Below are positions 37,132 to 46,196 of a stretch of 64,000 nt of DNA, piece by piece; within the stretch, counting starts at the first letter, position 1, and each line of letters starts with the position of its first letter. A program made the translations under genes and the position numbers. The notes beneath the pieces were generated by a model. It was not told the DNA's origin, searched no databases, and was given only the letters and a program-made list of their open reading frames with translations. The DNA comes from an uncultured Woeseia sp. (GTDB taxonomy: Bacteria; Pseudomonadota; Gammaproteobacteria; Steroidobacterales; Woeseiaceae): the NCBI GenBank assembly GCA_913031125.1, contig CAJWFK010000003.1, positions 58,924 through 122,923 of the forward strand. The letters run 5' to 3'.

Positions 37132-37944
37132 GTGGTGGATATTATTGCGGTGATTATTGCGATGTTACTGACTGGTATGGTCGGAGGAATCATCGCTGGT
37201 TTGCTCGGAGTTGGCGGTGGCATCGTTGTGGTGCCGGTACTTGAAGTACTCCTGGGTTCTATTGGAGTAGATCCATCCATCCGTATGCATATTGCGGTAG
37301 GTACGTCACTGGCAATAATTTTGCCGACTTCGCTCTCCTCAGCCAGAACACATCACAAGGAAAAAGCAGTACTGACAGATGTTATTCGTTACTGGGGCCC
37401 TTATATAGTGATTGGTACAGCACTGGGTGCGCTGATAGCTGGCAGTGTGGCGGCGGAGACTTTGTATATGGTATTCGGGTTATTGGCTTTAGCGGTAGCA
37501 GTCAAAATGATTTTGCCCCTTGATGAAAAAGCAATTGCTACCGAAGTTCCAAAGGGGATTACAGGCCCACTCTTACCGACCGGGATTGGTTTGATTTCTG
37601 CCATGACAGGTATTGGTGGTGGCTCTATGAGCGTACCGGTGCTGACCTCATGTGGCAAACCTATGCATCAAGCAGTTGGCACGTCGGCACTTTGCGGGAC
37701 ATTTATCGCTTTACCAGGGATGCTTGGATTTGTTTACACTGGCTGGGGTAATACCGTGCTGCCCTACGGTAGTCTTGGATACGTTAACCTGATTGGAGTT
37801 GCGCTGATCATACCGGCATCGGTTGCTTTTGCTGCTATCGGCGCAAGACTTGCTCACTCGATATCCAGACGCCGCCTTAGTGTGCTATTTGGTCTATTCT
37901 TATTAGTCGTTGCTGTTCGAATGATTTGGCGAGTTTTTGGCTAA
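37132..37944 (+). CDS. TauE/SafE family membrane permease
   Basis: About 270 residues with eight or so transmembrane helices and the family's repeated glycine motif in each half: LLGVGGGIVVVPVLE and MTGIGGGSMSVPVLTS. The family exports sulfite, sulfoacetate or other small organic anions; the substrate here is unknown. The GTG at 37132 has AAGG 7 nt upstream and is preferred to the TTG at 37126. It follows the M16 gene by under 30 nt. Its last 42 nt overlap the tail of the convergent NCS1 permease gene. Confidence 0.87.
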   Translation: MVDIIAVIIAMLLTGMVGGIIAGLLGVGGGIVVVPVLEVLLGSIGVDPSIRMHIAVGTSLAIILPTSLSSARTHHKEKAVLTDVIRYWGPYIVIGTALGALIAGSVAAETLYMVFGLLALAVAVKMILPLDEKAIATEVPKGITGPLLPTGIGLISAMTGIGGGSMSVPVLTSCGKPMHQAVGTSALCGTFIALPGMLGFVYTGWGNTVLPYGSLGYVNLIGVALIIPASVAFAAIGARLAHSISRRRLSVLFGLFLLVVAVRMIWRVFG

Positions 37945-39207
37945 CTTGCCACACACAATAAATGACACGAAGGCGATTAGCAGGCCGTCCGCTGCAGGAA
38001 TCGTTGACATCTGAGTTGCGGTGTAAGTGGTCAAATATGCAGTACCGGATCCAGCAAGCCAAGCTATATAAGCTGGTATGCCTATATTAGGTATAAATTT
38101 GAGGTCCCGAAACTGCCTTTTACCTTTGTTAAGAACAAAGAAATCAGCTAGGTAAATACCGGCGACAGGAGCTGTTGCGATACCAAGAAAAAATACGAAA
38201 GGCACAAAATAATCCATCACGCCTAGTGCGGCCCCTAAGATACCGATTGCGCTGGTGCCCGCAGCTATTTTCCAGTGGGGCGTTGCTCTAAAAACTGTCG
38301 ACAAGGTGAGAATGCCAGAATAAAGATTTACTGTATTTGTTGTCCATGTAGCAAAAACAAGGATGATAAGTGCGGGCAAAGCTACATGCAGGCTTATCAT
38401 TATTCTCATAATGTCAGTTTCGCCTGTAATGAGGGTTGGTATTCCTGAGGACAGCATTAGCAGCGGATACCCGAGGACGAGCCCGGAAACAGTTTTAATT
38501 GCATCCTTATCTGTTTTTGCATAACGGGTGAAATCCGGAGCTGCAACTGCCATTAGAATATTGGCGCCTATTACTGTTGAAATAGCATGACCAAAATCTA
38601 TACCCCCAAGACCGGGAATGGCCAGAAGGTTACTCCAGTCTGTCTGCTTGGTCGCTAGATAAACGACATAGATCATAAAAATAGCTAGCACTGGTACGGC
38701 CATTGTCGAAAAACGTTCAACCATCCTGAATCCGAAAATGGCCGTCAGTGCCATAATGGTTGAGCCAAGCGCTGCACAAACCGGTACTGGAAGGTTCCAA
38801 CCATAAAATTCCAGCATGGATTCATGTACAGCTCGTCCGAAAATATCACCAGTCGCTGCGAAATAACCGATGTAGGTAATGGCAAGCAATATGTTTATGG
38901 GTTTCACTCCGGTTTCACCGAATGTGAAATGCAGGATCATGTAGGTTGATAATCGTGTACGCGCAGCCACTATCGAAGTTACCGCCATCATGATTCCTAC
39001 AATGCCGCAGCTGACCATAAAGACAAGTGCAGCCTTTTTGAAACCCAGAGCCATCGTTAATTCTGACCCGATATAAAATACCGGCAGGGTAATGCCAATG
39101 CCAAAAACGACAATGGCGATCCCAAACCAGTTTACTGTCTGGGTGTCTGGAACCGGACAGCGTGTGTAATCTGATCCGGACATTCCGTCATGGCTATTTG
39201 TTTCCAT
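37903..39207 (-). CDS. NCS1 family nucleobase/hydantoin-type permease
   Basis: A 434-residue inner-membrane transporter of the NCS1 (purine-cytosine/allantoin/hydantoin) family with about 12 helices. The N-terminal VNWFGIAIVVFGIGITLPVFYIG and the NILMAVAAPDFTRYAKT stretch (the central NCS1 motif) support this. It resembles CodB-like members. Its ATG at 39207 is divergent from the hydantoinase A gene with 121 bp between, so the permease probably supplies the ring substrate of that enzyme pair. Its 3' end overlaps the TauE gene by 42 nt. Substrate assignment is inference from context. Confidence 0.88.
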   Translation of the reverse strand: METNSHDGMSGSDYTRCPVPDTQTVNWFGIAIVVFGIGITLPVFYIGSELTMALGFKKAALVFMVSCGIVGIMMAVTSIVAARTRLSTYMILHFTFGETGVKPINILLAITYIGYFAATGDIFGRAVHESMLEFYGWNLPVPVCAALGSTIMALTAIFGFRMVERFSTMAVPVLAIFMIYVVYLATKQTDWSNLLAIPGLGGIDFGHAISTVIGANILMAVAAPDFTRYAKTDKDAIKTVSGLVLGYPLLMLSSGIPTLITGETDIMRIMISLHVALPALIILVFATWTTNTVNLYSGILTLSTVFRATPHWKIAAGTSAIGILGAALGVMDYFVPFVFFLGIATAPVAGIYLADFFVLNKGKRQFRDLKFIPNIGIPAYIAWLAGSGTAYLTTYTATQMSTIPAADGLLIAFVSFIVCGKLAKNSPNHSNSND

Positions 39208-39328
39208 CAATTTGGTTATTTTTTTTCTATAGACAGGTAGTTATTTTACTGTATCAGTTGCTTGGGATAGATAATTAGTATGATATGGGACTCTAAAATA
39301 TTTTTCTTTCCTGACTAGTTGGAACTTA

Positions 39329-41377
39329 ATGACTTACCTGAAACGTTTGGCAGTTGATGTCGGCGGAACCTTTATTGATTTTGTGATGTTCGATCCGATG
39401 TCTGGAGAGGTCTCCATTGAAAAAGTGAGGTCCGCAGGAGAACTATCTGAGCAGTTTTTCGAAGGAACCAACAAGTTAGGAGTTGAAACGGCAGAATTGG
39501 GAATGATTGCGCACGGATCAACGATGGTTATTAATACCATTGTGCAAGAGAATGGTGCTCGTGTCGGATTGATAACGACAGAAGGGTTTCGGGATGTGTT
39601 GGAACTTGGCCGGGGCAGCCGTGAAGATATTTATGACCTTTTTTACAAACCACCGCCACCATTAGTCCCTCGTAGCCTGCGGTTTGAAGTCCCTGAAAGA
39701 CTGGATAGTAAGGGCAGCATAGTAAAAGCGCTCGACGAGTCCGCAACTTTGGACGCGTTGCAAGCCTTAAAGGACGCAGAGGTCGATAGCATTGCAGTGT
39801 GTTTTTTGCATTCCTATGTGAATCCCGTGCATGAAAAACGTGTTACAGAAATAGCACGGGAGGCCTTCCCCGACGCTGCGGTATCAATTTCTTCAGATGT
39901 TGTGCGGGAATGGAGGGAATTCGAGCGTACAAACACTACCGTGTTAAATAGTTATACCAGACCGAAAATGGAGCATTATCTATCAGGCCTGGAATCAGAA
40001 TTGAAAAAACGACAATACAAGGGCGATTTCACCGTAATGCAATCCAGTGGCGGTATAACATCTACTGAAATTGCACGTCGGGTTCCGGTTAGAACTATAC
40101 AATCCGGACCAGCCGGGGGCGTTATAGGTGCCTGTCGTTTAAGTCAGGAACTTGACCTTAAAAATATGGTAGTAGCGGATGTTGGAGGTACAACATTCGA
40201 TGTTTCACTGATTACCGATGGCCACTATGTGGAAAGTAGTTCGGCTAAATTCAATCGTAGGCCGGTGCTGCAGCCTACGATAGATATTGTTTCGGTTGGC
40301 GCCGGGGGCGGGAGCATCGCGTGGCTGGATAAAGAGGGTGGGCTCCAGGTTGGACCCGAGAGCGCACAGGCTGATCCCGGTCCTGCCTGTTTTGGTCTTG
40401 GTGGTACGGAGCCAACGGTTACTGATGCTCAACTTGTTTTGGGTTATCTCGATCCTGAAACCTATTTAGGTAAGCGTATTGAACTCGATGTTGATGCTGC
40501 ACAATGTGCCATCGCTAAGAATGTTGCTGAGCCTCTGGGTCTCTCACTTCAAAAAGCAGCAGCTGGCATTGTGCATATAACTTCAATGAATATGGCCTAC
40601 TCAGTTCGGCAAATTACAGTGGAACGGGGGCATGACCCCCGTGAGTTTTCGTTAGTTTGTATAGGTGGCGGAGGCGGGTTGTTCGCAGGCGCGCTTATTA
40701 AAGAACTGGAAATGAGACAGGCAATAGTTCCACAGCACCCTGCGGTTTTTTCTGCTTGGGGGCTGCTAAATGCAGACTATCGGGAAGATGTAAGCTTCTC
40801 ATTTATTAAGCCGATGAATGATGTGACTGGGGAGGACCTTCGGTCGATCTTTAGGACCATGGAAGAAGAAGCGCGAAAGCGGTTAGGCATGCATACAAGT
40901 TGTGATGAGGGCCTTGATTTCGAATGCTATGCAGAAATGCGTTATTTGGGGCAGGAACATACTGTTAAAATTCCTGTTAAGGATGCAGATTATTCGAGTT
41001 TGAAAATGGTGACGCTGCGTAACCGATTCGATAAGTATTATGAAAAAGCTTATGCACATGCGTTACCCGACCATGCGCTGGAATTTGTCATATTGCGCCT
41101 CGTTGCGGTAGGCGTACTGGACAAACCACGATTGAGCCCCGTAGATAAAGGCAGTATCCAGAGTGAATTCGCGGACCCAAGCGACCGGCTCGTGTATGAG
41201 GCAGATCAGAATTCGTTTATCGCCTGTCCTGTTTATAATCGTGATTATTTGTTGCCGAAGACTGACATTGCTGGGCCGGCTATTGTAGAAGAATGGTCGA
41301 CGACAGTACTGGTGCTAGCAGATCAGAAATTGCGAAACGACGAGTATGGGAGTCTAATTATTAGGAACGTGGAATGA
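39329..41377 (+). CDS. Hydantoinase/oxoprolinase subunit A (HyuA-like)
   Basis: A 682-residue ATP-dependent subunit of the N-methylhydantoinase/5-oxoprolinase/acetophenone-carboxylase family. The N-terminal phosphate-binding loop is LAVDVGGTFIDFVM; conserved AHGSTMVINTIVQ, SSGGITS, QSGPAGGVIGA and DVGGTTFDVSLI follow, then the C-terminal Hydant_A region (VGAGGGSIAWLD, ADPGPACFG). Its stop overlaps the B-subunit start (41374-41377), so both are coupled. The reaction is ATP-driven opening of a five-ring amide or carboxylation of a ketone; the ring substrate is not identifiable, and the adjacent NCS1 permease suggests a hydantoin-like compound. Confidence 0.9.
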   Translation: MTYLKRLAVDVGGTFIDFVMFDPMSGEVSIEKVRSAGELSEQFFEGTNKLGVETAELGMIAHGSTMVINTIVQENGARVGLITTEGFRDVLELGRGSREDIYDLFYKPPPPLVPRSLRFEVPERLDSKGSIVKALDESATLDALQALKDAEVDSIAVCFLHSYVNPVHEKRVTEIAREAFPDAAVSISSDVVREWREFERTNTTVLNSYTRPKMEHYLSGLESELKKRQYKGDFTVMQSSGGITSTEIARRVPVRTIQSGPAGGVIGACRLSQELDLKNMVVADVGGTTFDVSLITDGHYVESSSAKFNRRPVLQPTIDIVSVGAGGGSIAWLDKEGGLQVGPESAQADPGPACFGLGGTEPTVTDAQLVLGYLDPETYLGKRIELDVDAAQCAIAKNVAEPLGLSLQKAAAGIVHITSMNMAYSVRQITVERGHDPREFSLVCIGGGGGLFAGALIKELEMRQAIVPQHPAVFSAWGLLNADYREDVSFSFIKPMNDVTGEDLRSIFRTMEEEARKRLGMHTSCDEGLDFECYAEMRYLGQEHTVKIPVKDADYSSLKMVTLRNRFDKYYEKAYAHALPDHALEFVILRLVAVGVLDKPRLSPVDKGSIQSEFADPSDRLVYEADQNSFIACPVYNRDYLLPKTDIAGPAIVEEWSTTVLVLADQKLRNDEYGSLIIRNVE

Positions 41378-43074
41378 AAAATACGGATCCTATTACTCGG
41401 CAGGTTATCCGTAATGCGGCACGTGCAGCAGCATTGGAAATGCAAACTACCTTAATAAAGACGGCCCATAGCCCATTGATCTATGAAGTACAGGATTTTG
41501 GTGTTGTTATGACTAACCGGTTTGGGCAATTAATTTCGGAAGGTGCGGCATTAGCTGGATTCCTTGGTTGCCTTCCACCAACGATTCAAAGTGGCCTGCA
41601 TATCTTCGGCGAAGATGGTTTTAAGGAAGGCGATGTGATCCTTGCCAACGAACCGTACGATACTGGGACCCATGCCAGTGATGTTGCCCTCTACGTGCCA
41701 ATTTTTTTCGAGGAAAAACTCGTTGGATTTACCTCTGTAATGGCACATTGGGCTGACATTGGTGGTATGGCGCCTGGAGGTTGGTGCCCGAATTCGACTG
41801 ATGTGCACCAGGAGGGCCTTATTTTTTCGCATGACAAGCTCTATGACGGAGGGAAGCTGAATAAGGTTTTTCATAGATTTATTTTGAACAATGTGCGTGA
41901 GCCACGATCGGTCGAGGGTGATTTGAACGCAAAGATAGCTGCATGCCATACGGGAGTTCGTCGTTATCAGGAACTGTGCCATCGCTATGGAGCAGAGTGC
42001 GTGGAGACATCCTTGACGGAAGTACTCAATCAATCGGAAAAACGCATGCGCGATGAAATCAGCTGTTTTCCTAATGGTATCTATCGAGCTGAAGGCTTTA
42101 TGGATAACGACGGGATTAGAACAGACCAGAGGCTTAAGATCTCAGTCACTGTGACGGTGAAAGATGATTCTCTGGAAATAAATTTTGATGGGTCTGATCC
42201 GGCCGCCATTGGGCCCGTTAATCACCCATTAGCGGGAACGGTAGCTATGTGCGGTACCATTATGAAGTACCTGACAATGCCGTTTGATGCCACTAATGAT
42301 GGACACCTGCGACCGTTAGTGGTCAAAGCCCCAAAAAATACGGTTGTTAGCGCTGAGTATCCGGCACCCTGTGATTCCTATGGCTATGCGGCCGAAGTTG
42401 TTATTCATTTAGTCACTCGTGCCCTATCTGAAGCAATTCCTGATCGCTGTCCGGCTGCGACCTATCAAATGTATGCTTTCTATTTATTAAGAACCGATCC
42501 CCGCCACGGTAAAACCTTTATCTATGGAGAGCCAGTAGATGGTGGTGGAGGTGCCTTTCCGCATGATGACGGTCCGAGCGGTATCATGTTTGTTGGTAAT
42601 GGAGACGCCCCGAACACACCGGCTGAAATTATTGAGTCAAGGTATCCGGTGCGTGTTACCCGATATGCACTCAATCCGGAAAATCGCGGCTATGGTAAAT
42701 ATCGGGGTGGATACGGAGTAATACGCGATTATGAGATGGTTGAGGATAATATTACTCTGCAGACATCGACAGAAAACAACCGTAATCCTCTGTGGGGCCT
42801 AGCTGGCGGTGGTGATGCCGGTGTCGCCAGAACAATTTTGAACGAGGGGACAGATCGGGAGATGGTGCTTGACGATCGAGTCACAGATTTTGGGCCTTTA
42901 ATGAAAGGCGATACTTTGAGTGTACGCACGCCCAACGGTGGAGGTTGGGGTAATCCTGCAGATCGCGACCTGGGGAGGATTGTTACAGATATAAAAAGTG
43001 AGCTGCTTGATATAGAACAAGCGATTGCTATTTATAATGTTGATCGGAAGCTGCTTTTAAATAAGCTGGCCTGA
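41374..43074 (+). CDS. Hydantoinase/oxoprolinase subunit B (HyuB-like)
   Basis: A 566-residue subunit that pairs with the HyuA-like protein upstream. It shows the family start DPITRQVIRNAARAAALEMQ, then EGDVILANEPYDTGTHASDV, SAEYPAPCDSYGY and the late YRGGYGVIRDYE and PNGGGWGNP motifs. Full length. The 4-nt overlap (ATGA) with the A subunit indicates a stoichiometric complex. Nothing downstream for 94 nt except a minus-strand gene end. Complex activity is established for the family, but the specific substrate in this organism is not. Confidence 0.91.
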   Translation: MKNTDPITRQVIRNAARAAALEMQTTLIKTAHSPLIYEVQDFGVVMTNRFGQLISEGAALAGFLGCLPPTIQSGLHIFGEDGFKEGDVILANEPYDTGTHASDVALYVPIFFEEKLVGFTSVMAHWADIGGMAPGGWCPNSTDVHQEGLIFSHDKLYDGGKLNKVFHRFILNNVREPRSVEGDLNAKIAACHTGVRRYQELCHRYGAECVETSLTEVLNQSEKRMRDEISCFPNGIYRAEGFMDNDGIRTDQRLKISVTVTVKDDSLEINFDGSDPAAIGPVNHPLAGTVAMCGTIMKYLTMPFDATNDGHLRPLVVKAPKNTVVSAEYPAPCDSYGYAAEVVIHLVTRALSEAIPDRCPAATYQMYAFYLLRTDPRHGKTFIYGEPVDGGGGAFPHDDGPSGIMFVGNGDAPNTPAEIIESRYPVRVTRYALNPENRGYGKYRGGYGVIRDYEMVEDNITLQTSTENNRNPLWGLAGGGDAGVARTILNEGTDREMVLDDRVTDFGPLMKGDTLSVRTPNGGGWGNPADRDLGRIVTDIKSELLDIEQAIAIYNVDRKLLLNKLA

Positions 43075-43168
43075 AGGCGGAGCACTTTTATCTTATTGTT
43101 GAGTCAAAGGTGTAAATAAATTCCATAACGCCCTTACCCTAGGTATTAATGTTGTATGACGAAGCGCT

Positions 43169-44269
43169 TTAACTGTTAAACACCTCGGTGAACACTCGCT
43201 GAAAGATTTCAAGTTCCTCTATCCTGCCCATACTGATTCGTGAATATGTTGGATAACCATCATATGCACCGCGAATAAGGATGTTACGTTCAGCCATGAG
43301 TCTCTGGAATTCGGAAGCATCGCGTCCTAAGTCTACATAGACGAAATTTGTTTGCGATGTTAGTGGTTCTAAGCCATTTGTACGCAAAGTATCGATAACC
43401 ATGTTGCGGCCCTTGAGGACTTTATTACGCGAGAATGTAATGAATTTTTGATCATCATAAATGGCCTTAGCGGCGGCTAACCCAGGCACATTTGGATAGT
43501 TTACGAGATGCCCAATGATTGTTTTTGCGTGATCTGGGCGTGCCATGCCGTAGCCAATCCGCATACCAGCCATGCCGAATATTTTAGAGAATGTGCGGAT
43601 AACGATGACATTTTCCCCATCCCGAACAAGATCCGTCATTGCTGTGTAGGTGGGGTTGTCTGTTAGCTCGTTGTAGGCTTCATCAACTAAAACAGTGGCT
43701 TTCCCCCCAACCGAACGGCAGAAGTCTCTTAGTTCGTCGCCATCCAAAGTTAAACCGGTGGGATTATTAGGATTGCAGATATAAATAAGGCTTACATTGT
43801 CATCGACGGCTGCCTCCATTCGCTCCAAATCTATCGATAGATCCTTCTTCAAAGGAACGGATTTCATTTTTATTCCCATTTTCCGTGAATAGTTGAAGTG
43901 ATCCGAAAAAGTTAATCCTGGAATGAGTATCTGCCCTTTTTTCCCCCATGCAACGAATGCCGCGCCGAGTGCTTCGACGGAACCGGATGACAAAACAAGA
44001 TTTTCTCGAGAAAGCTTATTTTTGTTAGCAATCATCGTTAACAGACTGTTTTGAAGTGGGATGGGCGCGTAATAAGCGCTTTCATTCACGGCTTCGTATG
44101 CGGCTTGGATCGCTTTGGTACTTGGCCCATAGGGGTTTTCGTTATATCGGAGTGCTATCTTTCCGGCTGGTGCTCCAATTTGGGAGAATACCGTTGGCGT
44201 AAGCGCCAATCCGACAGCGCCGTTGACCATACCGCGTACGACATCACGCCGATTAAATTGAATAGACAT
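43169..44269 (-). CDS. HisC-like PLP aminotransferase with Tat signal
   Basis: A 366-residue fold-type I aminotransferase of the HisC type. It has LRYNENPYGPS, ICNPNNPTGLTLDG, the DEAYNELTDNP stretch and the Schiff-base lysine in FSKIFGMAGMRIGYG. Unlike housekeeping HisC it begins with a twin-arginine signal (NRRDVVRGM, hydrophobic GAVGLALTPT), suggesting export folded to the periplasm with PLP bound. It is the last gene of a minus-strand run after the ankyrin, DUF1552 and DUF1592 genes, 33 nt after the ankyrin stop. A true histidine-biosynthesis role is unlikely in the periplasm. Confidence 0.83.
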   Translation of the reverse strand: MSIQFNRRDVVRGMVNGAVGLALTPTVFSQIGAPAGKIALRYNENPYGPSTKAIQAAYEAVNESAYYAPIPLQNSLLTMIANKNKLSRENLVLSSGSVEALGAAFVAWGKKGQILIPGLTFSDHFNYSRKMGIKMKSVPLKKDLSIDLERMEAAVDDNVSLIYICNPNNPTGLTLDGDELRDFCRSVGGKATVLVDEAYNELTDNPTYTAMTDLVRDGENVIVIRTFSKIFGMAGMRIGYGMARPDHAKTIIGHLVNYPNVPGLAAAKAIYDDQKFITFSRNKVLKGRNMVIDTLRTNGLEPLTSQTNFVYVDLGRDASEFQRLMAERNILIRGAYDGYPTYSRISMGRIEELEIFQRVFTEVFNS

Positions 44270-44302
44270 GAAATTATTACCCCCGACTTCTAATTTTTCG
44301 CA

Positions 44303-46192
44303 TCAGCATGATACGCAGTTGTGATTGTTTGTTGCACCCATATTCTCTAGTAACGCAATGGTCTCTGGAAATGGTGAAACCCGCTGGGTGGGACCATTAG
44401 CCATATCAACTGTTGTTTGTCCTTTATGACTAATTACTTCGACGTCTGCGCCTTGTTCAATGAGGTAATGGATCAATCTATTGTCACCTCGCGCTGCCGC
44501 ATGATGCAGTGGTGTGTAACCGTTTGCATCACGCAGGTTAACATCAAAGCCACATTCCTCCACGAGAAACTTGACCGCGGGTAACCAATTATTAGGAACA
44601 TGTCTATGCGCATGTGCCATAAAATATTGCCCATATCCAGCACCAGCTGCGGCATGAATCGGATAGATATACGGACCACCAACAGGAATTTGAGGGACAT
44701 TATATTGTTGTACTTTTCCGTCCTCGGGGTTAGCTCTACGTCGTTTACGTTCAGGAATCTTTTTGGTGGCTATATGTGTATCGGCTCCATACTGTATTAG
44801 CAGACGCATTGCATCGACATCGAGTGCTTGTGCTGCCCGCCAAAATGGTGTGGCCCCATCATAATAAAGTCCCGCCGCAGGGAGTACAGCAGAGGTAAAC
44901 TCCGCATACCAAAGGTGTTTTTTAAGACGAACATTCGGATTAGCACCAGCTGCCAGCAAGGCGCTCATTACCTCAAGATGTGTTGTATTTTGGTTTCGGT
45001 AATCAACGGGTTTCGCATAATGTGACCAAGGTGCCCACTGACGCTCTATGACAGCAAAAAGTGGGCTTGTGCCCGCATCGCTTAAGAAATTGGGATCTGC
45101 TCCACGTTCCAACAAAATTAAAGTGATATCCCACTGGCCATTAATTGCGGACATAAGCAGTGGTGACGTATTGTCGCTGTCAGATGGTTGATTAATATTA
45201 GCGCCTTCATTAAGCAAAATACTCACGACTTCTTTGTGTCCCTGTCGGACTGCATGCAATAAAGCTGTTAGCCCACCCCAATGACCAACCAATTCCCCGT
45301 AAGAAAGGCGACGGATTTCCTCTGGTTCCTTATTTGTTTCCAGTTGCCCGTTAACTTTTGTTTCATTACAACGCCCTGGCAGGGCACTACGACTAAAACG
45401 AGATGCTGCTGGGTCATTGTTAATGTCGCAAGCCGGATCGGGAACGTGTGGCCATTTGCGCTGAATTTCTCTTGAAAAGGCGATAGCTCCCTGAACCTCA
45501 TTTGGTGAGGGTAGCCAGTCAGCACCGCCAGCGGCTTTTTCCTTAAAATCTGCAAGGATTGCTACGAGTCGCTGATTTGCGGCTTGGTCCCCTCGTTCCA
45601 TTTCCGCGGTGTCTATGACATTGGAGGTTATAGCCGGATCAGCACCGGCCGCCAGCAACAAACGAACATTTTCAACCCTGCCGGCGGATGCCGCGAAGGT
45701 AAGTGCTGTTTGTCCCCATGCACCTTCGCGTGCATTCACGTCGACCCCTCTGTCAAGTAGCATCTTTAATGACTTGGAATTGGCTGATGCTGCTGCGAGA
45801 TGTAAAGGCTGGGTATTTGCCGTGTGTGTTGGGGCGGCAGGATCAGCATCAACTGCTAGAAGTAGTTCTAATACCTCGGCATGCCCTTTAAGGCTTGCAA
45901 TATGAAGTGGTGTATATCCGCCAATGCGTGTTCCTGCACTAATATTGGCACCGGCATATATCAGCATCTGAGCAAGTGCCGCATCGCCTTTTTCGGCCGC
46001 CCAGTGAAGAGCTGTCATACCGTCACCTTGAGGTTCATCTACGTCGGCACCGGTGCGAAGAAGCCCCCGTATACTCTCTATGTCTCCTTCTTCCGCGGCT
46101 GATGCAATGGCCCCAGCAGTGGCGTTTTGGCTATAGACCAGTGTCCACAATGCAATTGCAAGAATAGCAATACGCGAACCATTTTTGGTCAC
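44303..46192 (-). CDS. Exported ankyrin-repeat protein
   Basis: A 629-residue protein with a signal peptide (about 1-28, IAILAIALWTLVYSQNATAG) and about a dozen ankyrin repeats, in two blocks (about 30-220 and 300-620). Canonical repeats such as GMTALHWAAEKGDAALAQMLI and GYTPLHHAARGDNRLIHYLI are visible. It ends in a CVSC tail with two cysteines. GTG at 46192 lies 4 nt after the DUF1552 stop and makes a clean signal peptide; the frame opens at an ATG at 46243 overlapping that gene. It probably binds or scaffolds the cytochrome and DUF1552 proteins outside the cytoplasm, which is inferred from operon position. Confidence 0.85.
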   Translation of the reverse strand: MTKNGSRIAILAIALWTLVYSQNATAGAIASAAEEGDIESIRGLLRTGADVDEPQGDGMTALHWAAEKGDAALAQMLIYAGANISAGTRIGGYTPLHIASLKGHAEVLELLLAVDADPAAPTHTANTQPLHLAAASANSKSLKMLLDRGVDVNAREGAWGQTALTFAASAGRVENVRLLLAAGADPAITSNVIDTAEMERGDQAANQRLVAILADFKEKAAGGADWLPSPNEVQGAIAFSREIQRKWPHVPDPACDINNDPAASRFSRSALPGRCNETKVNGQLETNKEPEEIRRLSYGELVGHWGGLTALLHAVRQGHKEVVSILLNEGANINQPSDSDNTSPLLMSAINGQWDITLILLERGADPNFLSDAGTSPLFAVIERQWAPWSHYAKPVDYRNQNTTHLEVMSALLAAGANPNVRLKKHLWYAEFTSAVLPAAGLYYDGATPFWRAAQALDVDAMRLLIQYGADTHIATKKIPERKRRRANPEDGKVQQYNVPQIPVGGPYIYPIHAAAGAGYGQYFMAHAHRHVPNNWLPAVKFLVEECGFDVNLRDANGYTPLHHAAARGDNRLIHYLIEQGADVEVISHKGQTTVDMANGPTQRVSPFPETIALLENMGATNNHNCVSC

Positions 46193-46196
46193 TGGT

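Noticed and set aside
41551..42033. Minus-strand open frame of 160 codons inside the hydantoinase B gene
   Set aside because: The coding strand has clear family motifs across the whole span; the antisense translation has none.
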